A stretch of DNA of 8,411 nucleotides from the NCBI GenBank assembly GCA_033856535.1, contig JAWVEV010000069.1, forward strand, positions 1-8,411, in the 5' to 3' direction. This stretch comes from JAWVEV01 sp033856535. Its GTDB lineage: Bacteria > Actinomycetota > Thermoleophilia > Miltoncostaeales > Miltoncostaeaceae. This document shows, piece after piece, positions 1 to 5,855 of this stretch (position 1 is its first letter; every line of letters starts with the position of its first letter). The notes beneath the pieces are model-generated. The model ran no database searches, had not been told where the DNA came from, and worked only from the letters and a program-made list of their open reading frames with translations. The position numbers and the translations under genes were made by a program.

Positions 1-1026
1 GCCGAGCACGTCGATCAGGCGGTCGTGCCCGCGGGCCGCCTTGTCGAGGTGGTAGGCGACGTCGGCGGCCAGGTAGGTGGTCTCGCCGTTGCCCCGCACG
101 AGCACGCGGTCCTTCTCGTCGCCGTAGGCGGAGGTCCGGAACCAGAGCGCGTCGTCGGCGATGTAGGCGTCGCCGGAGGCCTCCAGGGCCCCCACGCCCT
201 CGGCCACGCGGCCGTCGGCGTGCAGGCCGCGCTCGGAGAAGAACGCGTCGAAGCCGGTGCGGAAGCGCTCCAGATCGGCCTTGATGGCCGCAATCATCCG
301 GGCCTCGGCTCGCTCGGAGATCGCGGCCAGGACGTCCGCCTCGCCGGCCGCGGCGGCCTCGGCCAGGCCGTCGCCCAGCTCCTCGCGCACCGCCGCCGCC
401 ACCTCGATCACGTAGGCGCCGTGGTATCCGTCCTCGGGCACCTCGGCCGGCACGCCGGCCAGCTCGGCGTAGCGCGCAGCCACCGAGGCGCCGAAGAGGC
501 GCATCTGGCGGCCGGCGTCGTTGACGTAGAACTCGCGCTCGAGGTCGTGTCCCGCGAAGGTCAGGATCCGCCCGAGCGAGTCGCCGTAGGCGGCGTGGCG
601 CGCGTGGCCCACGTGCGGCGGCCCGGTCGGGTTGGCCGACACGTACTCGAGCAGGATCCTCTCGGGAGGCGCCGCCTGGCCGGCCCCGTAGCCCGCGCCG
701 GCGGCGACGACGGCGCGGACGGCCCCGGCGTACCAGGCCGGCGACAGGGTGAGGTTCACGAAGCCCGGGCCGGCGACCTCGACCCGCTCCAGCAGCGGTC
801 CGGTCGCGGGATCCTCGGCGAGCCGGGCCACCAGGCCCTCGGCGATCTCCCGCGGCGGCCGGCGCGCGGCCTTGGCCAGGGTCATCGCCACCGGGCTCGC
901 CAGGTCCCCCATCTCGGCCCGCGCCGGCGGCTCGAGCACCACCTCGCCCACCTCGGCGCCGGTGACCGCGGCGGCCGCCGCGGCGACGGAGTGGCGCAGG
1001 GGCGCGAGGAGGTCCTGATCGGGCAC
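1..1026 (-). CDS. argS: Arginyl-tRNA synthetase, N-terminal part (partial at left edge)
   Basis: Class I aminoacyl-tRNA synthetase that charges tRNA-Arg with arginine using ATP in the cytoplasm. The minus-strand frame is open for 342 codons from a GTG at 1026 to the window edge. Residues about 1-115 resemble the ArgS-specific N-terminal domain that contacts the tRNA D-loop, ending in the typical stretch PGFVNLTLS (residues 87-95). The catalytic Rossmann domain follows, with SANPTGPPHVGHARHAAYGD at 130-149; HVGH (138-141) is the HIGH signature. The last visible residues, TYLAADVAYHLDK and onward, match the ArgS region before the KMSK loop, which lies outside the window. The family is usually about 550 residues, so roughly 60% is visible. 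The GTG start is preferred because a TAAGGT hexamer lies 8 nt upstream and the next in-frame ATG (residue 39) would cut the conserved N-terminal domain. The gene diverges from the small basic protein gene at 1123. Confidence 0.96.
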   Translation of the reverse strand, partial: MPDQDLLAPLRHSVAAAAAAVTGAEVGEVVLEPPARAEMGDLASPVAMTLAKAARRPPREIAEGLVARLAEDPATGPLLERVEVAGPGFVNLTLSPAWYAGAVRAVVAAGAGYGAGQAAPPERILLEYVSANPTGPPHVGHARHAAYGDSLGRILTFAGHDLEREFYVNDAGRQMRLFGASVAARYAELAGVPAEVPEDGYHGAYVIEVAAAVREELGDGLAEAAAAGEADVLAAISERAEARMIAAIKADLERFRTGFDAFFSERGLHADGRVAEGVGALEASGDAYIADDALWFRTSAYGDEKDRVLVRGNGETTYLAADVAYHLDKAARGHDRLIDVLG

Positions 1027-1034
1027 GGCTCCGG

Positions 1035-1040
1035 ACCTTA
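1035..1040 (-). promoter_or_regulatory. Putative -10 element (TAAGGT) for argS
   Basis: Read on the minus strand, TAAGGT lies 8 nt before the argS GTG, matching the TANNNT pattern of actinobacterial housekeeping -10 boxes. Transcription would then start at or next to the start codon, giving a leaderless or nearly leaderless mRNA. An AAGG inside the same hexamer could instead act as a weak Shine-Dalgarno at 9 nt, so the assignment is ambiguous. No clear -35 was seen. Confidence 0.4.
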
Positions 1041-1110
1041 GCGAGTGCCGGCCGGCGCACCGGGTGACGTCCGTCCACCCCCGGGGTACCACCGCTCACC
1101 CACGTCGACC

Positions 1111-1115
1111 AGGAG
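1111..1115 (+). promoter_or_regulatory. Shine-Dalgarno AGGAG for the small basic protein gene
   Basis: AGGAG lies 7 nt before the ATG at 1123. It decides the start against an upstream in-frame start at 1045, whose extra 26 codons are Pro/Gly/Arg-rich and not conserved-looking. Confidence 0.75.
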
Positions 1116-1122
1116 ACGAGGA

Positions 1123-1356
1123 ATGCCCGGGAAGAAGCGGCCCAGCGTCAAGAACGAGAAGCAATACGAGAAGCTCAAGAAAAAGGGCATGAGCAAGAAG
1201 CGGGCGGCCAAGATCGCCAACTCGCCCGACGCGTCGAAGCACGGCGGCAAGAAGTCCGGCTCGGGCGGCGACTCCCGCCAGGGCGGGACCACCGCCCAGA
1301 AGAAGGCGGCCGGCCGCAAGGGCGGCAAGGCCACCGCCCGCAAGAACAAGTCCTAG
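1123..1356 (+). CDS. Small Lys-rich basic protein of the actinobacterial 'PSVKxxxxYEKL' type (DUF7218-like)
   Basis: A 77-residue protein with about 20 Lys and 5 Arg against 4 acidic residues, so strongly positively charged. Residues 7-33 (PSVKNEKQYEKLKKKGMSKK, then RAAKIAN) resemble the short conserved block of small actinobacterial proteins often mis-annotated as Rho termination factor or plasmid stabilisation protein. In that block a helix ending in K(K)G is followed by SKxxAAxIAN. Residues 36-77 are low-complexity Gly/Lys/Ser/Ala with GRKGGKATARKNK, like a histone-H1 or HU-type basic tail. The molecular function is not established. Binding to nucleic acid is a reasonable inference from charge only. 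The start is set by AGGAG 7 nt upstream. The peroxiredoxin gene follows 37 bp later on the same strand and may share a stress context. There is no signal peptide or membrane segment. Confidence 0.82.
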   Translation: MPGKKRPSVKNEKQYEKLKKKGMSKKRAAKIANSPDASKHGGKKSGSGGDSRQGGTTAQKKAAGRKGGKATARKNKS

Positions 1357-1380
1357 GTAGGCGAGGGGCGGCGCGCGCGG

Positions 1381-1386
1381 TAGGGT
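1381..1386 (+). promoter_or_regulatory. Putative -10 element (TAGGGT) for the peroxiredoxin gene
   Basis: TAGGGT is followed by exactly 7 nt and then the GTG at 1394, the spacing expected when transcription begins on the start codon (leaderless mRNA). It lies in the 37-bp gap after the small basic protein gene, so the peroxiredoxin could have its own promoter. AGGG within it could also be read as a weak ribosome-binding site. Confidence 0.45.
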
Positions 1387-1393
1387 GCCGCCC

Positions 1394-1864
1394 GTGCTCG
1401 CGCCCGGCGACCAGGCCCCGGACTTCACGCTGCCCGACCAGGACGGGCGGCCGGTGACGCTGTCCGAGCTGCGCGGCCGGACGGTGGTGCTCTACTTCTA
1501 CCCGAAGGCCGACACGCCGGGCTGCACGACCCAGGCCTGCGGCGTGCGCGACCGGGCCGCCGACTACGCGGCCGCCGGCGCCACGGTGATCGGCGTCTCG
1601 CCGGACCCCGAGCGCAAGGTCAAGAGGTTCCACGACAAGCGGTCGCTGAACTTCACGCTGCTGGCCGATGCGGACCACGCGGTGACCGACCTGTACGGCG
1701 TCTGGGCCGAGAAGTCGATGTACGGCAAGAAGTACTGGGGCGCGCTGCGGTCGACCTTCGTGATCGACCCCGACGGCGTCGTGGCCCGCGTCTTCCCCAA
1801 GGTCTCCCCGAAGACCCACGACGACGGGGTGCTGGCCGCGCTCGGGGAGCTCGCGACGGCCTGA
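1394..1864 (+). CDS. bcp: Thioredoxin-dependent peroxiredoxin, Bcp/PrxQ type
   Basis: Reduces hydrogen peroxide and organic hydroperoxides in the cytoplasm using thiols resupplied by thioredoxin. The 156-residue protein is a full-length AhpC/TSA-fold enzyme. It starts with APGDQAPDFTLPDQDGRPVTL, then VVLYFYPKADTPGCTTQACG, which holds the peroxidatic Cys44 in the PxxxTPGC motif. Cys49, five residues later, is placed as the resolving Cys of atypical 2-Cys Bcp/PrxQ enzymes (C45 and C50 in E. coli Bcp). Later blocks FTLLADADHAVTDLYGVW and RSTFVIDPDG are typical of the family. GTG 1394 is preferred because TAGGGT precedes it by 7 nt and it gives the usual short N-terminus. An in-frame GTG at 1385 would add MPP and cannot be excluded. 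It ends 3 bp from the convergent stop of the AlkZ-like gene. Confidence 0.95.
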   Translation: MLAPGDQAPDFTLPDQDGRPVTLSELRGRTVVLYFYPKADTPGCTTQACGVRDRAADYAAAGATVIGVSPDPERKVKRFHDKRSLNFTLLADADHAVTDLYGVWAEKSMYGKKYWGALRSTFVIDPDGVVARVFPKVSPKTHDDGVLAALGELATA

Positions 1865-1867
1865 GCG

Positions 1868-2977
1868 TCAGGGCTCGGGCGCGAACCGCACCCGGGCCGG
1901 CGCGCCGGAGCGGAGCAGCTCCAGCAGGCGAAGGCCCTCGGCGACGACCGCGTCGGGCACGCCGGCCGGATCGTCCGGCTGCGGCAGGAGGCGCATCACC
2001 GTGAGGACGGCGGCGCCCTCCTCCTCGCGCATCGACCAACTCGCCCGGACGAACCCGTCCACCAGCAGGCTCCCGACCGCCGCCCCGCGGACGCCGGGCT
2101 CAGCCGGCCCCGCCGTGCCCATGATCCGCGATCGCTCGGCGTGCGAGAGCGCGACGTTGTCGTACTCGGGCAGGAACCGCGGCGGCGCCGGCGTCTCGGG
2201 GTCGGCGAGCAGGCCGTGCTCCACGTCGAGCAGCTCGCGGCCGGCCTCGTCGCGGAAGGTGCGCAGCCCGGGCCGGATGCGTTCCACCGCCGCGCGCAGC
2301 CCGCTCATGCCCGACCAGGTGCGCATGTCGGCCGGGCTCGCCGGCCCGAAGGCCGCCAAGTAGCGCAGCAGGAGGGCGTCGACGGAGGGCTCGGGGTCGA
2401 GGCGCCCGCCGAGAAAGCCCTCGGCCAGCGCCCAAGTCGCCCGCCCGCGCCCGCCCCACAGGCCGCGCGGCGGCACCTGGACCAGGGCCGAGTGGAACGT
2501 CACGGCCTGGGCCAGCGCCGCCGGATCGGCGTCCGGCCAGCGCGGGGCGAGCAGGGCCGCCAGCCCGGCGCGGGAGCGGGGCGCCTCGGCCAGCAGCGCC
2601 TGGCCGGCGGCGACGACCTCCTCCAGCGGCGCGCCCGCGAGGCCCCCGCTCCACGGGCTGCGAAAGGTGCGCGCGAGCACCGGCAGCGTGAGCGGGTGGA
2701 TCGCCAGGCAGTCCCGGGCGGTGAGCAGGTGGATGGTGGCGCGCATGAACTGCCCGCGGACGGCGGCCCGGGTCGCGATCAGGTCGCTGAGCTCGCCGGG
2801 CTCGAACGCCTCCAGCCGCGACCAGAGGCCGACGTAGGGGTCCTCGGGCTCCTGGGCCTGCATGCCGACGAGCCGCTCGATCATGGTCGCGGGCGCCTCG
2901 GGCGAGCGGGCGAGGAGGCCCTGACGGGCGAGCAGCGCGCGGTTCAACGCGCGGCGGGAGAGCCTGGGCGCGGGCAC
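1868..2977 (-). CDS. Winged-helix DNA-binding protein, AlkZ-like DNA glycosylase family (HTH_42)
   Basis: A 369-residue protein of the HTH_42 (formerly DUF1006) superfamily. Studied members, AlkZ and YcaQ, remove alkylated bases or unhook DNA interstrand crosslinks. N-terminal LSRRALNRALLARQGLL is typical, followed by MIERLVGMQAQEPEDPYVGL, in which Q40-A-Q42 matches the catalytic QxQ motif of AlkZ (Gln37/Gln39) rather than the QxD of YcaQ-like proteins. The block LLLRYLAAFGPASPADMRTWSG (about 222-243) is the usual winged-helix segment. FLPEYDNVALSHAER and LLVDGFVRASW in the C-terminal half are family hallmarks. The GTG at 2977 has no ribosome-binding site but has TACTGT 6 nt upstream, suggesting a leaderless mRNA. 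It diverges from the NmrA-like gene. Membership of the superfamily is clear; glycosylase activity is inferred from the motif, and no biosynthetic cluster for an alkylating antibiotic is visible here. Confidence 0.88.
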   Translation of the reverse strand: MPAPRLSRRALNRALLARQGLLARSPEAPATMIERLVGMQAQEPEDPYVGLWSRLEAFEPGELSDLIATRAAVRGQFMRATIHLLTARDCLAIHPLTLPVLARTFRSPWSGGLAGAPLEEVVAAGQALLAEAPRSRAGLAALLAPRWPDADPAALAQAVTFHSALVQVPPRGLWGGRGRATWALAEGFLGGRLDPEPSVDALLLRYLAAFGPASPADMRTWSGMSGLRAAVERIRPGLRTFRDEAGRELLDVEHGLLADPETPAPPRFLPEYDNVALSHAERSRIMGTAGPAEPGVRGAAVGSLLVDGFVRASWSMREEEGAAVLTVMRLLPQPDDPAGVPDAVVAEGLRLLELLRSGAPARVRFAPEP

Positions 2978-2983
2978 GGCGTG

Positions 2984-2989
2984 ACAGTA
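2984..2989 (-). promoter_or_regulatory. Putative -10 element (TACTGT) for the AlkZ-like gene
   Basis: On the minus strand TACTGT is followed by 6 nt and then the GTG start at 2977. The start has no Shine-Dalgarno, so a leaderless transcript beginning at the start codon is the simplest reading. No convincing -35 was found; upstream is the palindrome at 3005-3020. Confidence 0.5.
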
Positions 2990-3004
2990 GCCGCGCACCT
3001 GTAA

Positions 3005-3020
3005 CGCCGGCGCGCCGGCG
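3005..3020. promoter_or_regulatory. 16-bp perfect GC-rich palindrome in divergent spacer (possible operator)
   Basis: CGCCGGCGCGCCGGCG equals its own reverse complement over all 16 bp. It sits in the 66-bp spacer between the divergent AlkZ-like and NmrA-like genes, upstream of the TACTGT box of one and just before the Shine-Dalgarno of the other. It could be a regulator-binding site or form a hairpin in the 5' leader of the operon mRNA. GC palindromes are common at this base composition, so function is unproven. Confidence 0.3.
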
Positions 3021-3032
3021 CGCACTGAGGGC

Positions 3033-3038
3033 AGGAGG
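3033..3038 (+). promoter_or_regulatory. Shine-Dalgarno AGGAGG for the NmrA-like gene
   Basis: A perfect AGGAGG ends 5 nt before the ATG at 3044. It overlaps the in-frame GTG at 3038, which makes that upstream codon an unlikely start. Confidence 0.85.
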
Positions 3039-3043
3039 TGCGA

Positions 3044-3898
3044 ATGATCCTGGTCGTCGGGGCGACGGGCACAGTCGGGTCGGAGGTGATCGCGGCGCTG
3101 CGCGCCCGCGGCGTCCCGGTGCGAGCGCTGGTGCGCGATGCGGCGCGCGGCCGCGCCGTGCTGGGCGAGAGCGTCGACCTGGCCGAGGGGGATCTCGGCG
3201 ACGCGGCGGCCGTGCGCGGCGCGTTCGACGGCGTCGCGCGGGCCTTCCTGCTGACGCCCAACGGGCCAGACCAGCTGGGGCACGAGCGCGCCGTGCTCGA
3301 CGCGGCGGCCGCGGCCGGCGTGGAGCGGGTCGTGAAGCTCTCGGCGATCTCGGCCGACCCGGGCTCGCCGGCTTCGTTCCTCGCGTCGCAGGGCCGCGCC
3401 GAGGCGCTGCTGACCAGCTCCGGCCTGCCGGCGGTCGTCCTGCGCCCGAACTTCTTCATGAGCGGCCTGCTCGCCGCGGCCGAGACCGTCCGCGCCGAGG
3501 GGCGCATCTACGGAACCTTCGGGGACGGCCCGCTCGCGATGGTCCACCCCCGCGACATCGGCGAGTCGGCGGCCGCGGCGCTGCTGGACCCCGGGCACGC
3601 CGGCCACACCCACGTCCTGAGCGGCCCCGAGGTGGTCACCTACGCCGACGCCGCCGGGCGCCTCGGCGCGCTCCTCGGCCGGCCAGTCGAGTACGTCGAC
3701 GTGCCGCCGGACGGACTGCGCGGCGTGCTGTCGGCCGCCGGCCTGCCGGGCTGGCTGGTCGAGGGCATCGTGGAGATCCAGGCGCAGGTCCGCGCGGGCA
3801 TCGCCGGGACGACGACCGACGGCGTCGAGCTCCTGGCCGGCCACCCGCCGCGCGACCTGGACGACTACCTGCGCGAGAACCTCGCGGCCTTCGCGTAA
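3044..3898 (+). CDS. NmrA-like / atypical SDR NAD(P)-binding protein
   Basis: A 284-residue cytoplasmic Rossmann-fold protein of the NmrA/TMR (atypical short-chain dehydrogenase) group, whose members are NAD(P)H-dependent reductases, often of quinones, or redox sensors. The N-terminus MILVVGATGTVGSEV carries the dinucleotide-binding motif GATGTVG (residues 6-12). RALVRD (27-32) places Arg where NADP phosphate contacts are usual. AGVERVVKLSAIS (91-103) and VVLRPNFFMSGLL (131-143) are conserved family blocks, and no YxxxK catalytic pair of classical SDRs is evident. MVHPRDIGESAAAALLDPGHAGH is the usual C-terminal-half segment. The physiological substrate cannot be told. The ATG at 3044 is fixed by AGGAGG 5 nt upstream. 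It is the first gene of a likely three-gene operon; the next gene starts 11 nt after its stop. Confidence 0.93.
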   Translation: MILVVGATGTVGSEVIAALRARGVPVRALVRDAARGRAVLGESVDLAEGDLGDAAAVRGAFDGVARAFLLTPNGPDQLGHERAVLDAAAAAGVERVVKLSAISADPGSPASFLASQGRAEALLTSSGLPAVVLRPNFFMSGLLAAAETVRAEGRIYGTFGDGPLAMVHPRDIGESAAAALLDPGHAGHTHVLSGPEVVTYADAAGRLGALLGRPVEYVDVPPDGLRGVLSAAGLPGWLVEGIVEIQAQVRAGIAGTTTDGVELLAGHPPRDLDDYLRENLAAFA

Positions 3899-3901
3899 CG
3901 T
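3896..3901 (+). promoter_or_regulatory. Possible internal -10 element (TAACGT) for the RibD-type reductase gene
   Basis: TAACGT overlaps the TAA stop of the NmrA-like gene and lies 8 nt before the GTG at 3910. That start has no Shine-Dalgarno. It may allow an internal leaderless transcript, but since the first three bases are a stop codon the match may be chance. Translation by re-initiation after the upstream stop is an equal alternative. Confidence 0.25.
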
Positions 3902-3909
3902 CGGCGCCG

Positions 3910-4659
3910 GTGCGCCGCCTGCTCCCCAGCCCGGCCGACCGGGTCGCGCTGATCGACGCCTATCCCCCGCTCCCCGCGCGCGGCGGCCGGCCGTCGGTGC
4001 GCGTGAACATGATCGCCAGCGTCGACGGCGCCACCGCGGTCGAGGGCGCGTCGGGCGGCCTGGGCGGGCCCGCCGACCGCGCGGTCTTCCTGCACCTGCG
4101 CTCGCTCGCCGACCTCGTGCTCGTGGGCGCCGGCACCGTGCGGGCCGAGGGTTACGGGCCACCCCACCTGCCATCCGAGCTCCAGGCCGCGCGCCGGGAG
4201 CGGGGCCAGGAGCCGCTGCCGCGCCTGGCGGTGGTCTCGCGCTCGTGCCTGCTGGACTGGGATGCGCCCGTCTTCCGCGACCCCGGCCCGCGGCCGATCG
4301 TCGTGACGACCGAGGAAGCCCCGGCCGGCCGGCGCGCGGCGGCCTCGGCGGTCGCCGACCTGCTGACCGCCGGCCGGGAGGACGTCGACCTGGCGGCGGC
4401 GCTCTCGGCGCTCGGCGCGGGCGGCGCCGACGCCGTGGTGGCGGAGGGCGGCCCGCACCTGAACGGGTCGCTGGCCGGGGCGGGCCTGGTCGACGAGCTC
4501 TGCCTGACCATCGCGCCGCGCCTGGTCGGCGGCGACTCGACGCGCATCGTGGCCGGGCCGGCGCTCCCGGGCGGGGCGCCCCTCGAGCCGGCCTTCCTCG
4601 GCGAGTGGGACGGCTTCCTCTTCCTTCGCTGCCGCCGCCCCGCGCCCCCGGCCGGGTGA
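3910..4659 (+). CDS. Stand-alone RibD C-terminal-domain reductase (pyrimidine reductase / DHFR-like family)
   Basis: A 249-residue NADPH-type reductase of the RibD C-terminal family. In riboflavin synthesis this domain reduces the ribosylamino-pyrimidine to the ribitylamino form. Diagnostic blocks are VRVNMIASVDGATAV (30-44, substrate and cofactor binding), ADLVLVGAGTVRAEGYGP (67-84, the classic nucleotide loop) and EGGPHLNGSLAGAGLVDEL (179-197), followed by CLTIAPRLVGG. The protein has no zinc-binding deaminase domain (no HAE...PCxxC), so it is not a complete RibD. Actinobacteria commonly carry such stand-alone paralogues, and its true substrate is uncertain. The GTG start lacks a ribosome-binding site; it lies 11 nt after the previous stop. 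Its own stop overlaps the GTG of the antiporter gene (GTGA), implying translational coupling. Confidence 0.92.
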   Translation: MRRLLPSPADRVALIDAYPPLPARGGRPSVRVNMIASVDGATAVEGASGGLGGPADRAVFLHLRSLADLVLVGAGTVRAEGYGPPHLPSELQAARRERGQEPLPRLAVVSRSCLLDWDAPVFRDPGPRPIVVTTEEAPAGRRAAASAVADLLTAGREDVDLAAALSALGAGGADAVVAEGGPHLNGSLAGAGLVDELCLTIAPRLVGGDSTRIVAGPALPGGAPLEPAFLGEWDGFLFLRCRRPAPPAG

Positions 4660-5855
4660 GCCCGAGCTTCACCGGCGTCGTGATCGTCGCCGCGGTGGCC
4701 TTCGCGGTGCCGCTGCTCCTGGCGCTCGTGCCGCGCGTGCACGTGCCCGCCGGCGCCCTCGAGCTCGCGGCGGGCATCGCCATCGGCCCGTCGGCGCTGG
4801 GCTGGGTGGAGCCCGACGCGGCGATCGCCGTGCTGGCGGCGCTGGGCCTGGCCTTCCTGCTCTTCCTTGCCGGGCTGGACGTGGCCGCGCTGGTGAGCCC
4901 GGGCGACCGCGCCCTCCGGAGCGCCGGCGTCGCGTTCCTCGCCTCGGCGGCGCTCGCGGCGGTCGCCGGCCTGGCGCTGCAGGGCGCGGGGCTGGTCGGC
5001 AGCTGGGCGTTCGCCGCGATCGTGCTCTCGGGCACCCACCTGGCCGCCGTCGCCACCCTGGCCCACGACGCCGGGATCGCGGGCTCCGAGGTGGGCCGGC
5101 TGACCCTGGCCGGCGGCGCCGTCGCGAACGTCGCGGCCGTCGCGCTCCTGTCGCTCCACTCGGCGGACCACGCCGGCGAGGCGGGGGCCCGGCTGCTCCT
5201 CATCGGCGCCCTCGGGGCCGCCGCGGTCGCCGCCGTCCTCGCCGCGCGCGGCCTGGCCCGCTGGCGCCGGCTGACCGCGGCGGTGATGGCGCAGGGCGAC
5301 ACCTCCGCCCAGCTCCGGGTGCGCGGCGCGTTCGTGCTGCTTGCAGGATTCGTCGCCCTGGGCGAGGCCCTCGGCGTCGAGGCGGTGCTCGCGGCCTTCG
5401 CCGCCGGCCTCGTCCTGGGGCTGATCGACCGCGACGCGGTCCGAAGCCACCCGCAGCTGCGGGTGAAGCTTGACGGGGCCGGTCACGGCTTCTTCATCCC
5501 GGTCTTCCTCGTGGCCGCCGGGCTCTCGTTCGACCTCGACGGCCTGCTGGAGAGCCCCCGGCACCTCGCCCTCGCCCCGGTCTTCCTCGCGTGCCTCCTG
5601 CTGGTGCGCGGGCTGCCGGCGCTCCTTCACCGGCCGCGCGTGGGCGCGCGCGGCGCGCTCGCCGTCGGGCTGATGCAGTCGATCTCGCTGCCGCTGATCG
5701 TCGTCGCCGCCCGGGTGGGCGAGGAGATGGGGACCCTCGACCCGCGCGCCGGCGCGGCGATGATCGTCGCCGGGCTGGCCTCGTACGTCGTCCTGCCCGA
5801 GGCCGCGAAGGCCGTCCTCCGCCGCTCGGACGCGGCCGCGGCTACCGCCGGCTGA
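4656..5855 (+). CDS. CPA2-family cation/proton antiporter (Kef-type membrane domain only)
   Basis: A 399-residue integral membrane protein of the monovalent cation:proton antiporter-2 superfamily, expected to exchange Na+ or K+ for protons across the cytoplasmic membrane. About 12 hydrophobic segments run from residue 5 to 390. Family signatures include AAGIAIGPSALGW (38-50), LGLAFLLFLAGLDV (63-76), GVEAVLAAFAAGLVLG and HGFFIPVFLVAAGLSFDLDG. There is no C-terminal TrkA-N/RCK regulatory domain; the protein ends shortly after the last helix. The ion-binding site looks altered: where relatives have an Asp pair or a single Asp in the helix after the unwound segment, this protein has A157-N158 (GGAVANVAAVALLSL). 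The GTG start overlaps the TGA of the reductase gene, indicating coupling. The stop lies 14 bp inside the convergent BNR/RTX gene. Confidence 0.92.
   Translation: MSPSFTGVVIVAAVAFAVPLLLALVPRVHVPAGALELAAGIAIGPSALGWVEPDAAIAVLAALGLAFLLFLAGLDVAALVSPGDRALRSAGVAFLASAALAAVAGLALQGAGLVGSWAFAAIVLSGTHLAAVATLAHDAGIAGSEVGRLTLAGGAVANVAAVALLSLHSADHAGEAGARLLLIGALGAAAVAAVLAARGLARWRRLTAAVMAQGDTSAQLRVRGAFVLLAGFVALGEALGVEAVLAAFAAGLVLGLIDRDAVRSHPQLRVKLDGAGHGFFIPVFLVAAGLSFDLDGLLESPRHLALAPVFLACLLLVRGLPALLHRPRVGARGALAVGLMQSISLPLIVVAARVGEEMGTLDPRAGAAMIVAGLASYVVLPEAAKAVLRRSDAAAATAG

Noticed and set aside
25..1041. A 338-codon plus-strand open frame
   Set aside because: It is antisense to argS, which has unmistakable family motifs. 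The plus-strand translation is low-complexity Gly/Arg/Ala, typical of stop-poor high-GC DNA.
1084..1089. GGGTAC hexamer upstream of the small basic protein gene, like a stress sigma factor -10 box
   Set aside because: No GTTT-type -35 lies at the right distance upstream, and it is part of a GC-rich CCCCGGGGTACC stretch. Too weak to list as a promoter.
1045..1122. N-terminal extension of the small basic protein to a start at 1045
   Set aside because: The AGGAG before the ATG at 1123 and the non-conserved Pro/Gly/Arg composition of the extension favour the shorter form.
1357..1393. Possible terminator between the small basic protein and peroxiredoxin genes
   Set aside because: The 37-bp gap is GC-rich but shows no clear inverted repeat followed by a T-run.
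3038..3043. GTG at 3038 as the start of the NmrA-like gene
   Set aside because: It overlaps the perfect AGGAGG that properly serves the ATG at 3044, from which the standard N-terminal Rossmann strand begins.
1868..5302. A 1144-codon minus-strand open frame spanning the divergent spacer and three plus-strand genes
   Set aside because: Only the part from 2977 to 1868 is a recognisable protein (AlkZ-like). The rest is Arg/Pro/Ala-rich shadow translation opposite the NmrA-like, reductase and antiporter genes.
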